Source of the DNA: Verrucomicrobiales bacterium
Lineage (GTDB): Bacteria > Verrucomicrobiota > Verrucomicrobiia > Limisphaerales > J093
Length of the DNA stretch: 64,000 nt
Assembly: GCA_024233305.1 (NCBI GenBank)
Contig: JACKPV010000033.1
Location: 151,167-215,166 of the forward strand
Reading direction: 5' to 3'
In this document: piece by piece, positions 25,701-33,523 of the stretch
Position numbering within the stretch: position 1 is the first letter of the stretch
Layout: the number at the start of each line of letters is the position of its first letter
The notes under the pieces: model-generated
Databases searched by the model: none
Told to the model about the DNA's origin: nothing
The model's input: the letters and a program-made list of their open reading frames with translations, nothing else
Program-made: the position numbers and the translations under genes

Positions 25701-27524
25701 TTACGCGGGATTCGGCAGGATGTAGCCGAGTTGTTTCAGGGCGCGGGTGAAGGCGGCGAGGTTCTTCGCGGGCACGACGACGCGGTTGTCGCCGGCATGG
25801 TGACAGTATCTCCGTGTGCCGGTGCTCGTGGCGATGAGGTGGGCCAGGGCCTCGTCCGTCCATTCCAACAACACGGCCTCCTGCCGCGAAGCACAGCCGC
25901 CCAGCCGGCTTTCGGTTTCCGCCAGGAAAGTCCGGATGGTTTCGGGGATTCCGCCGACGGCGTGGCTTTCGAGGTACTCAGTCAGCTCCGAGAAGGAGGC
26001 CCCGGTTTCCACATGCGCCAACATGCGCCCGGGATCCAGCCGCCAAACCCGGTCACTCTGCTGCACGCTCAGCAACTCGAGCATCGCTTGGTCGGCTGGA
26101 TTCAACGTCCCGTCGGCAAGCACCAAGTCGTGATTGGGCAGCACCCGGAACAACCCGGGCGCTTCCTCCTGGCTCAGCGCGTAGTCCTCCGCGAACCCCA
26201 ACGCGTATGCGCCCAGCGGGTTGAGCCGCACAAAGAGCAGGCCGTCGTAGCGTCCGCAAAAAGCCAGGTCATCGGTTCCCCAGCCCCCGCCAAGCTCGGG
26301 CCAGAGGTTGTGGGGGAAGACGCAGGCGATGTCCAGCAGGCCGAGGGTTCCCAGCGTCTCCATGAGGAAGGCGCGCAGGTACTGGCGGTTGAGGCCGTTG
26401 GCATTGTAGATGCAGCCGTACTGCAACTCGCAGAAGTAGAGCACGCCCGCATTCTCCGGCAGAACATCCCACCCCCCGGACGTGGCTTCCACCACGCGCC
26501 TGGCTTCCTCGAACTTCAACCACCGACCGACCGGAAACGCGTTCATCGCCGTGACAATCGCCAGCTTGCGCAGCATCGGTTTCGACACCCACCGCTTCGC
26601 CTTGCCGCCCTGGCCGCGGATGTGATTGACGCGGTGGAGTTCGTCGAAGTTGTCGTCCTCCAGGCAACGCCGCACCCCGTTACGATATTTCTCCGGGGTG
26701 AACTGTTGGAGGATGTCGCGGCCGGCGTTGGTTAAGGTCAGGGCGCCCGCTTTCGTCCGGGCCCAGCCGCATTGCTGGGCCAGCACCGGCCAGGCATGAG
26801 CCCGGACCACCCCCGCGGTCGTGTAGTATTCGGTTTCCCAGGGATCGCGCCTTTGTTCGACCGGCTTTTCGAGGTCGAAATCCGGCACGACGAGAGCCTG
26901 CGCCACCAGGCGCGTGGTGGCATCCGTCGGGCGACTGCCCTTCGGTGTGACCTTTACCTTGCCCCCCTGAATCAGGCGCAGCACGCGACCCAACTCCAAG
27001 GGAACGACGTTTTCACCCTCGAAGACCTGCAAGGACCGGGCCGGGCTGCCGTCCGCGGCCCTCCCTTCCGGATGCCACTCCGTGGGCAGCGACTCCACGG
27101 GGGTCACGGTGAGACCGGGCGGCTCGGGCAGCCGGGCTCGGAGGGGTTCGATCAGCGCGGCGATCACGTCGACGCCGCCATCCGACCAGCGCGCCGGGAA
27201 GCTGATGAAAGGGACCAGCAAGGACACGGGCTCGTTCCAGCGCGCGTATTGGGAGATCACCGGGTATTTCAGGCTGTAACGGGCGGAGAATTCCCGCGGG
27301 GAAGGCAACCGGCGGAGATGGGCGGCATCGGCCAGCAGTCGGTGCTCGGCCGAGCTCAGGCGGTCGAGCACGGCCGGCAGGTTGAGAGCGATCTGCTGCT
27401 CGATGAGCCCGACAAACTGGTCTTTCCGGGTCACGCCCTTGAGCGACACGTCCATCCGTTTGAGCCAGCCCTTGAGGAGGTCGCCATTGAGCGAAAGCAG
27501 ATGTTCCCGAAGCGAATCGTGCAT
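25701..27524 (-). CDS. Helicase-associated protein (Helicase_C_3 / XPB N-terminal-domain type)
   Basis: 607 residues from the ATG at 27524 (MHDSLREHLLSLNGDLLKGW); the open frame continues upstream into the group II intron and is not coding there. The N-terminal half is helical. The C-terminal half contains LFRVLPNHDLVLADGTLNPA, LELLSVQQSDRVWRLDP and FSELTEYLESHAVGGIPETI, the pattern of the XPB/Ssl2 helicase-associated domain (PF13625). No Walker motifs. In mycobacteria a comparable protein (Rv0862c) lies beside the XPB helicase Rv0861c. Here the helicase is encoded divergently at 29904, with an intron inserted between. A role in DNA repair with XPB is likely. Confidence 0.85.
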   Translation of the reverse strand: MHDSLREHLLSLNGDLLKGWLKRMDVSLKGVTRKDQFVGLIEQQIALNLPAVLDRLSSAEHRLLADAAHLRRLPSPREFSARYSLKYPVISQYARWNEPVSLLVPFISFPARWSDGGVDVIAALIEPLRARLPEPPGLTVTPVESLPTEWHPEGRAADGSPARSLQVFEGENVVPLELGRVLRLIQGGKVKVTPKGSRPTDATTRLVAQALVVPDFDLEKPVEQRRDPWETEYYTTAGVVRAHAWPVLAQQCGWARTKAGALTLTNAGRDILQQFTPEKYRNGVRRCLEDDNFDELHRVNHIRGQGGKAKRWVSKPMLRKLAIVTAMNAFPVGRWLKFEEARRVVEATSGGWDVLPENAGVLYFCELQYGCIYNANGLNRQYLRAFLMETLGTLGLLDIACVFPHNLWPELGGGWGTDDLAFCGRYDGLLFVRLNPLGAYALGFAEDYALSQEEAPGLFRVLPNHDLVLADGTLNPADQAMLELLSVQQSDRVWRLDPGRMLAHVETGASFSELTEYLESHAVGGIPETIRTFLAETESRLGGCASRQEAVLLEWTDEALAHLIATSTGTRRYCHHAGDNRVVVPAKNLAAFTRALKQLGYILPNPA

Positions 27525-27785
27525 GGCGCAATCCAGCCAGAGATGGGAAGCGGCGACAAGCTCCCGAGGGAGACCGAAAGCGATTCGGGAGGCTCCGCGG
27601 GAACCTGTCCGGGACGCCGAAAACACAGCACGCAAGGGCGGCGGCGCTCCCCGAACGCGGCGCCGGGACACTCCGTGGCCGACCCGCCACATACCGATGC
27701 GTGTGCATCCCAGGTTTCCAAAGCACGATCGACCTGCAAGATGGATAGGGGTAGGGATGACGGGATTAGCGCCACCCCTCCCTCC

Positions 27786-27818
27786 GAACCGTACGGGCGG
27801 ATTTCCCGCATACGGCTC
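27786..27818 (-). ncRNA. Group II intron domain V
   Basis: GAGCCGTATGCGGGAAATCC followed by GCCCGTACGGTTC folds into the conserved domain V hairpin with a GAAA tetraloop-like tip (here GGGAAATCC). It contains the catalytic core of the ribozyme. The G-rich/C-rich stem that follows (about 27745-27785) is domain VI and carries the presumed branch-point A. Confidence 0.85.
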
Positions 27819-27843
27819 TCCGGTCAGTGGGGTCTCGGCGAGA

Positions 27844-29175
27844 CTAACTGTAAGCGCGCGAGCCATGTTCCAGACTAAACAAGCCCTGCGCCGCAAACCA
27901 GCGGTTCGGCCAGCGTCGGCTGTCGGCTTCACTCAGCCCGTGTCCGGGCCGCTTCTCCCGCTTGCGCAGCATCGCCCGCAAGCGGCGGCGCAGCCACCCA
28001 TCCGGGCCACTCAGGCCCGTCGGGTAACTGTCCCGGAAGTAGCCGAGCCAACCCCGCAGGATCGGGTTCACTTTCGCGATGATTTCCCCCAGGCTTCGCC
28101 CGTTGGTCCGTCGCGTCAGCGGTCGCAACCGCTCCTGCAGCTTCTTGCGGCTCTTCTTCCGCGGCCATTTCTTCCCCCCGCGGAAGTGCCAGCCCAGGAA
28201 ATCGAATCCCTCGTCGGTGGCGTTCACTATCCGGGTCTTGGTCGGGTGCAGGGTCAGCCCCGCTCCCGTGGTCCACTCCCGCAGATAGTCCAGCACCGTC
28301 TCGGCCGCTTCCCGGCTCCGGCACAGCACCACCAAATCATCCGCATAGCGCACCATCGCCCAGCCCCGCCGTTCCATCTCCTGGTCCAACGGGTTGAGAT
28401 ACAGGTTCGCCAGGAGCGGACTGATCACGGCCCCCTGCGGGGTCCCGCGTTCGGTCGGCTGCCAGCCCTTGAGCGTTTCCAGCACGCCGGCCTTCAGGCA
28501 TTGTTCCACCAGCGCCAGGACCCTGCCATCCACCACTCGCTGTTTGACCAACGCCATCAGTCCCTCATGCGGAATGGTGTCAAAGTAGCTCTTGAGGTCC
28601 GCGTCCACGCACCAGACGTAGCCTTGGCTCATCCACTCTTCCACCCTTCCCACCGCTTCCCGACAGCCACGTCCCGGTCGAAACCCATAGCTGCACTCGG
28701 CAAAGTCCCGCTCCAAGATCGGCTCCAGAACATTGCGCAAGGCCGCTTCCACGGTCCGGTCCCGCACCGCCGGGATGCCCAGCGGTCGCTTCTCGGTCGT
28801 GCCCATTTTCCCGATCCAGACGCGCCGCGCCGGTTGGCGGCGGTAGCTCCCGGTGCGCAATTCTTCCCCCAGGCGGGCCAATTCGCTCGTCCCCTGTTGG
28901 TCGAACTGTTGCACCGTTTGTCCATCCACTCCGGGAGCACCCCGGTTCCGCCATACCGCGTGGAAAGCGGCCTGCAGGTTCCGCAGCGCGCAGACTTTGT
29001 CCCAGAGTCCGAACCATACCGTTGTCGGCCCGCTTTGGGCGAGCCGCGTTAGCATCCGGTCCGTCCATACCGAACGTTGGATCCACCACCCAGGGGCGCG
29101 GACCTCTCCGGCTTGTTTAGCCTGGGTTGCCCCAGACACTATCGCCGGTCGTTCTTGGCGTTCGTCGTTCGTCAT
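27844..29175 (-). CDS. ltrA: Group II intron reverse transcriptase/maturase
   Basis: 443 residues. RT blocks are complete: GAPGVDGQTVQQF (RT0/1), KRPLGIPAVRDRTVEAALRN, FAECSYGFRPGRGCREAV, WCVDADLKSYFDTIPHEGL, GTPQGAVISPLLANLYLN, the catalytic MVRYADDLVVLCRS, and FDFLGWHFR. The thumb/maturase domain X follows (IIAKVNPILRGWLGYFRDSY). There is no HNH endonuclease domain at the C terminus, as usual in class C. It should act in splicing and retrohoming of the surrounding intron; all motifs look intact, so the element may be active. Confidence 0.96.
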   Translation of the reverse strand: MTNDERQERPAIVSGATQAKQAGEVRAPGWWIQRSVWTDRMLTRLAQSGPTTVWFGLWDKVCALRNLQAAFHAVWRNRGAPGVDGQTVQQFDQQGTSELARLGEELRTGSYRRQPARRVWIGKMGTTEKRPLGIPAVRDRTVEAALRNVLEPILERDFAECSYGFRPGRGCREAVGRVEEWMSQGYVWCVDADLKSYFDTIPHEGLMALVKQRVVDGRVLALVEQCLKAGVLETLKGWQPTERGTPQGAVISPLLANLYLNPLDQEMERRGWAMVRYADDLVVLCRSREAAETVLDYLREWTTGAGLTLHPTKTRIVNATDEGFDFLGWHFRGGKKWPRKKSRKKLQERLRPLTRRTNGRSLGEIIAKVNPILRGWLGYFRDSYPTGLSGPDGWLRRRLRAMLRKREKRPGHGLSEADSRRWPNRWFAAQGLFSLEHGSRAYS

Positions 29176-29700
29176 GGTCGTTCCGTCTCCACTTCCCTGC
29201 GCCCCTTCGCTCCCCGGGCGTTACCCCGCTTCCTCGCTACTATGGACGCTCTGACTCCCGCCGGGCGGCTCTTCGGACCTTGCGGCCATGAACACCGTTC
29301 TGTTCCCCGACGGGTCTCCCTGCTTCCTTCGCCCATGCTTCCCATCGTTCCGTCCCCAACCACCCCACCGCGCCAGTCCGGGCATTTGTCTCCATCCACT
29401 CTTCCTCTGCCGGGACCGCCAGCCAGAAGACCCGGTCGCCTGGTGCCGACCGAGGGAAGTCCTCCCACTTGGGTCATGGCCTGGGCTTCGCACAGCGCTC
29501 GCAGGCTCGCCGCTCGGCGTGGCCGAATCGGGTTCACATGGCTTCGTTGTCTCACTTCGCTTCGTTACGGACCGATGGTTCACCTCCGGCAGCTCTCCAC
29601 CCCGTGTTGCCACGACGCAGTAGCCTTCGGTCACAGGCGGGTGAATGAACCGCCTGACGAGGACTTTCACCTCGCAATATGGACGCCCTCACAGGCGCAC

Positions 29701-29766
29701 GAGCGCGGAGTTCATTCCGCCGGCCTCGCCGGGAGTCCAGCTTGCTGCGGAATGAATTCCGCGCTC
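29701..29766 (+). repeat. Inverted repeat at the intron insertion site
   Basis: GAGCGCGGAGTTCATTCCGC at 29701-29720 pairs with GCGGAATGAATTCCGCGCTC at 29747-29766: 20-bp arms with one mismatch around a 26-nt loop. The intron starts one base outside it. A single-arm relative (GCGGGATGAACTCCGCGCTCC) occurs near 52920, so this hairpin seems to be a dispersed element and not a terminator dedicated to one gene. Confidence 0.8.
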
Positions 29767-29903
29767 CGAAAGAGCTGACAAGCGCCCAACCGATGCGACC
29801 AGCGTCGCTTTCCGGTTTACGCCTCCGCCGGCGGCTGCAAGGCTCTCCGTCCACCCGCGGCAGGGATTCGACGCGGGGCGTCCGACAACGCACAACTGGA
29901 ATC

Positions 29904-31658
29904 GTGACACCTGAGCCCACGGCAACGCCGTCCCCGGAACCACACCCGGACAATCCGCTGATCGTGCAGGGCGACCACACCGTCCTGCTCGAAGTGGACA
30001 ACCCGCGCTACGCTGCCGCCCGGGACGCCCTCGCGCGGTTTGCCGAGTTGGTGAAGTCACCGGAGCACGTCCACACCTACCGGATTACCCCGCTTTCCAT
30101 CTGGAATGCCTGTGCTGCCGGTGAGACGGGAGACCGCATCGTGGAGACCTTGTGCGGTCTGTCGAAATACCCGTTGCCCGGGCATGTGGCCACGAGCGTG
30201 CGGGATTCCTCGGCCCGCTACGGCTGCCTTCAACTGACCCGGCACGACGACGGCGCCCTGCGACTCGCCGCCCGCGACCTGCCGCTGGCGGAGGAACTCG
30301 CCCATCAACGGGTGTTGCTGCCCTTGCTCCGGGAGCGGGTGGCGCCGCGGGAATTCCTGGTGGCCCCCGCCGATCGCGGCCGGCTGAAGCAGACGCTGAT
30401 CAAGCTCGGTTTCCCCACCGAGGATCTGGCGGGTTACGAGGCGGGCGAGGAATTCGCCGTGGCCTTGCGCGCCGTGAGCCGGGGCGGTCAGGCGTTCGCG
30501 CCGCGGGACTATCAGCAGGAGGCGGCCGCGGTGTTCCACGCGGGCGGCGATGCGCGCGGGGGATCGGGCGTGATCGTACTGCCGTGCGGCGCGGGCAAGA
30601 CCATCGTGGGGATGGCCTGCATGGCGGCGGTGCGAGCGTCCACCCTGATCCTGGCGACCAGCGGCACCGCGGCCCGGCAATGGCGGGCCGAGTTGCTCGA
30701 CAAGACCACGCTTGGCGAGGAGGACATCGGGGAATACACGGGCAACACCAAGGAGGTCCGCCCGGTCACCATCGCCACCTACCAGATTCTCACCCACCGG
30801 CGGAACCGGGTCGAGGAGTTCACCCATTTCGCCCTGTTCGACAAACGCAACTGGGGCCTCATCATTTACGACGAAGTGCATCTGCTCCCGGCGCCGGTGT
30901 TCCAGGTCACCGCCACGTTGCAGGCCCGCCGTCGATTGGGTCTGACCGCCACGCTGGTGCGCGAGGATGGCAAGGAGGACGATGTGTTCGCCCTGATCGG
31001 GCCAAAGAAGTATGACGTGCCGTGGAAGCAGATGGAAAAGCAGGGTTGGATTGCCACGGCCACCTGCACCGAGATCCGGCTGCCCATGACCGAAACGCGC
31101 CGGATGGAATACGCCGTGGCGGAGGCGCGAAACAAGTTCCGGATCGCTTCAGAAAACCCGGAGAAGCTCCACCTCGTGCGCCAGTTGCTCGAGCGGCATC
31201 GCGACGTGCCGGTGCTGGTGATTGGCATGTACCTCGAGCAGGTGCGGGGATTCGCCGAGGAACTGAACCTGCCGCTGCTCACCGGAGCGACCGCCCAGCG
31301 CAAACGCGACGGGTCTTACGAACGCTTCCGACGCGGTGAACTGCGCGCGCTGGTGGTCTCGAAGATCGCGAACTTCTCCGTCGATCTGCCCGACGCGGCA
31401 GTGGCCATCCAGGTGTCCGGGATGTTTGGCTCGCGGCAGGAAGAGGCGCAACGGCTGGGACGCATCCTGCGACCGAAGCCGGGTGAGAACCAGGCGCACT
31501 TTTACTCCATCGTCTCGCGCGACACCGTGGAACAGGACTTTGCCCTGAAACGCCAGTTGTTCCTCTGCGAACAGGGCTATGAATACCGCATCCTCACCCT
31601 GGACCGGCCGGATGATCGGCTCCCGGACGAAGGCCCAACCGCCTTGCCGAATCCATGA
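29904..31658 (+). CDS. XPB/Ssl2-type DNA repair helicase
   Basis: 584 residues from the GTG at 29904; sequence further upstream is non-conserved and belongs to the intron-flank hairpin. Superfamily 2 motifs: FAPRDYQQEAAAVF (Q-like), LPCGAGKTIVGMA (Walker A, about 225), IIYDEVHLLPA (DEVH box), LGLTATLVREDGKEDDVF (motif III with the XPB-typical insertion), FSVDLPDAAVAIQVSG, and QEEAQRLGRILRPK (motif VI). It unwinds or translocates on DNA; bacterial XPB proteins act with nucleases or helicase-associated partners in repair. The 607-residue partner at 25701-27524 is the likely companion. The stop overlaps the next small frame by 4 bp. Confidence 0.94.
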   Translation: MTPEPTATPSPEPHPDNPLIVQGDHTVLLEVDNPRYAAARDALARFAELVKSPEHVHTYRITPLSIWNACAAGETGDRIVETLCGLSKYPLPGHVATSVRDSSARYGCLQLTRHDDGALRLAARDLPLAEELAHQRVLLPLLRERVAPREFLVAPADRGRLKQTLIKLGFPTEDLAGYEAGEEFAVALRAVSRGGQAFAPRDYQQEAAAVFHAGGDARGGSGVIVLPCGAGKTIVGMACMAAVRASTLILATSGTAARQWRAELLDKTTLGEEDIGEYTGNTKEVRPVTIATYQILTHRRNRVEEFTHFALFDKRNWGLIIYDEVHLLPAPVFQVTATLQARRRLGLTATLVREDGKEDDVFALIGPKKYDVPWKQMEKQGWIATATCTEIRLPMTETRRMEYAVAEARNKFRIASENPEKLHLVRQLLERHRDVPVLVIGMYLEQVRGFAEELNLPLLTGATAQRKRDGSYERFRRGELRALVVSKIANFSVDLPDAAVAIQVSGMFGSRQEEAQRLGRILRPKPGENQAHFYSIVSRDTVEQDFALKRQLFLCEQGYEYRILTLDRPDDRLPDEGPTALPNP

Positions 31659-31921
31659 TTGACGAACAACGTCTCATCGAGAAACTGCGGCGCATCAAAG
31701 CGCTGCATGCCGGCGCCGCGACCCTCACCAAGCTGCCGCCACGCGTCCCGAACCGAACCCTTGATCATCAGATTCCGCGGCGCACCCTGCGGCAACACCG
31801 TGTCGAACAGGTCCAGAACCCCGTCCCCATCGAAGTCCGCCAGATACTGGTCCCGCAGACGGACGAGTTCCTGCACCTCGCCCTCGGTTGGCCCCGTCAG
31901 GCGAGTCGGATCCAGTCCTGA
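31655..31921 (+). pseudogene. Truncated gene start fused to foreign sequence
   Basis: The ATG overlaps the XPB stop (ATGA), as a genuine operon partner would. The first residues MIDEQRLIEKLRRIKALHAG look like a real N terminus (similar in style to DUF2786-type proteins; low certainty). After about residue 22 the frame loses coding character, and the opposite strand becomes the plausible coding strand. The 88-residue product is therefore probably a chimera produced by a rearrangement. Confidence 0.4.
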
Positions 31922-31929
31922 GCCGTATC
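31721..31929 (-). pseudogene. Inverted gene fragment with DxDxD calcium-type motif
   Basis: The minus strand reads LDPTRLTGPTEGEVQELVRL, then DQYLADFDGDGVLDLFDTV and GAPRNLMIKGSVRDAWRQLG. The DFDGDGVLDLFD stretch is a dockerin/EF-hand-like loop as found in exported verrucomicrobial proteins. Neither end has a start or stop context; it abuts repeat R copy 3 at one side and the truncated gene start at the other. Confidence 0.4.
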
Positions 31930-32117
31930 GATTCAGTCAATGGACCGCGGATGGGCACGGATGCCACGGATGGGGCGCGGCGCTGCCGCCATGGCGGAGA
32001 AGCCGGGAAACCTCACCAAATGGTGAGCCCGAACCCAGGGCGCGCGATTCTGGTTTCCGTCAATATCCGTGCCCATCCGCGCCCATCCGTGGTTAATCCC
32101 ACTGCATGGTTACGGCT
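31921..32117 (-). repeat. Long palindromic repeat R, copy 3
   Basis: 197 bp, same orientation as copies at 17767 and 33216; a stand-alone copy without an S partner. It begins at the breakpoint of the inverted gene fragment, so the repeat may have taken part in that rearrangement. Confidence 0.85.
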
Positions 32118-32423
32118 GAGGCGGGCGCCGGCCTCGGATTGGACTCCGGCGTATTCATCATGCGTGGCACGGAAGGCGGCGACCAGACCGGCTGGTTTGC
32201 CGACGTCGCGGGCGCCAACCCGTTTCCACGGATACAGGCCCGGTTCTTGGCAGGATGTCACAAAGGCCTCGCCGGGCAGGCTGTGCCCGCGCCACGACCG
32301 ACCGGGCCGTGTGGACGATCCAAACCTGAAGCCATACAGCCAGGAATGCTCCCCACGCTCCGACCGCGCACTTGCTGGCTTTGTTTCGGAGTGAGCTTGG
32401 CTTGGGACCGGCGGCCCGGTCGT
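32118..32423. other. Intergenic region, no gene recognised
   Basis: 306 bp between repeat R copy 3 and the methyltransferase stop. No family resemblance in any frame. Confidence 0.4.
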
Positions 32424-33149
32424 TCAAGGCGCCGTGGGCTCGACCTTGCGGAAGCGGAGGATGTAGTTGTCCTTCAGGAAGTCCGGTCGTTCGATTTGCT
32501 TGAATCCCGCGGCCTCGATCTCGGCTCGCACCGTTTCCTCCCCGGCCCGCACGTGGCGCAGGATCCAATCGGAGCTTTCGCCGGGAACCCGCTTGAACTC
32601 CACGAGCATAACCTCCCCACCCGCCTTCAATGCCCGATGCAAGGAACGCAGCGAATCGGCGGGATACTCAAAGTGATGGTAGACGTCGCAGATGAAAGCG
32701 AGGTCGATGGAGGCCGCCGGCAGTTCGACCGAGCGCTCGGTGCACACCACGGTCCGGACGTTCGTGATCCCCTCGCCCTTCATGCGGGCCGTGATGTGCT
32801 CGAGAAAGTCAGGCACGATGTCGACGGCGTAGACCTTCCCCTCCGCCCCGGTGGCCGCGGACAGGGCCGGCAGGAACATGCCGGTGCCGGTCCCTATGTC
32901 GGCCACCACCATCCCCGGCCGAATGCGGGCGGTCTCGACGATTCGGGCCCGCTGATCGTAGACCTCGCGACCTTCGCGTTCGAATCGTTCAACCCACTGG
33001 TTCACGTTGAGGTCGGGCTTCTTGTACTCCGCGTTGATGCCGGGAGCCACGCTCTCCGTGCCGGACTGTGCCCAAGCGGCGGGGCCGGCGCCCAAACCGA
33101 GAGACATTCCAAGTGCCGCAAGCCCAGCAAATCGTCTTCCGTTCTTCAT
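32424..33149 (-). CDS. Exported class I SAM-dependent methyltransferase
   Basis: 241 residues from the ATG at 33149. A clear signal peptide (FAGLAALGMSLGLGAGPAAWAQS) precedes a methyltransferase fold: motif I VVADIGTGTGMFLPALS, motif II VYAVDIVPDFL, motif IV LAFICDVYHHFEYP and post-motif LKAGGEVMLVEFKR. SAM is normally cytoplasmic, so an exported SAM enzyme is odd, yet this architecture recurs in Bacteroidota and Verrucomicrobiota. Substrate unknown. The promoter is unusually clear (see 33157-33185) and leaves almost no leader. Confidence 0.88.
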   Translation of the reverse strand: MKNGRRFAGLAALGMSLGLGAGPAAWAQSGTESVAPGINAEYKKPDLNVNQWVERFEREGREVYDQRARIVETARIRPGMVVADIGTGTGMFLPALSAATGAEGKVYAVDIVPDFLEHITARMKGEGITNVRTVVCTERSVELPAASIDLAFICDVYHHFEYPADSLRSLHRALKAGGEVMLVEFKRVPGESSDWILRHVRAGEETVRAEIEAAGFKQIERPDFLKDNYILRFRKVEPTAP

Positions 33150-33156
33150 GCCGCGG

Positions 33157-33185
33157 AAGATAAGTGGCGGACACCGCCTTGTCGA
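33157..33185 (-). promoter_or_regulatory. Promoter of the exported methyltransferase (leaderless)
   Basis: -35 TCGACA (33180-33185), 17-bp spacer, -10 TATCTT (33157-33162), then 7 nt to the ATG at 33149. The expected transcription start falls on or next to the start codon. Confidence 0.55.
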
Positions 33186-33215
33186 CGACCGACACAACCA
33201 CGGCCAAAGCTCCTT

Positions 33216-33412
33216 AGCCGTAACGATTCAGTCAATGGACCGCGGATGGGCACGGATGCCACGGATGGGGCGCGGCGCTGCCGCCATGGCGGAGAAGCCG
33301 GGAAACCTCACTAAATGGTGAGCCCGAACCCAGGGCGCGCGATTCTGGTTTCCCTCAATATCCGTGCCCATCCGCGCCCATCCGTGGTTAATCCCTCTGC
33401 ATGGTTACGGCT
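33216..33412 (-). repeat. Long palindromic repeat R, copy 4
   Basis: 197 bp, nearly the same as the copy at 31921. These two same-orientation copies flank the methyltransferase gene as 1.3-kb-spaced direct repeats, so recombination between them would delete it. Confidence 0.85.
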
Positions 33413-33523
33413 TAGAAATGTCCCCTTTGGAACTTAGGAGAGTATGTCCCCTTGGTTCTGGTTCATTCTTGGTTGTCTTTCCCCGGCCGCGCCGCCGCCA
33501 TCCCCCTCGCCGACCAGGGCCCG

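Larger units (their letters stand above)
27745..29700 (-). mobile_element. Group II intron (class C-like) with reverse transcriptase
   Basis: The 5' end is set by GTGCGCCTGTGAGGGC followed by GAGGTGAAAGTCCTCGTC, the standard group II start with EBS/domain I context, at 29700. The 3' end is near 27745 (...CCCTACCCCTAT) after domains V and VI. Total about 1.96 kb with one ORF (27844-29175). The insertion point touches the base of a 20-bp inverted repeat (29701-29766), matching the class C habit of inserting beside hairpins. It separates two functionally linked genes without breaking either. Confidence 0.85.

Noticed and set aside
27844..29175. Retron or diversity-generating reverse transcriptase
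   Set aside because: Domain V, GTGCG 5' end and maturase domain X identify a group II intron; no msr/msd or template/variable repeat pair is seen.
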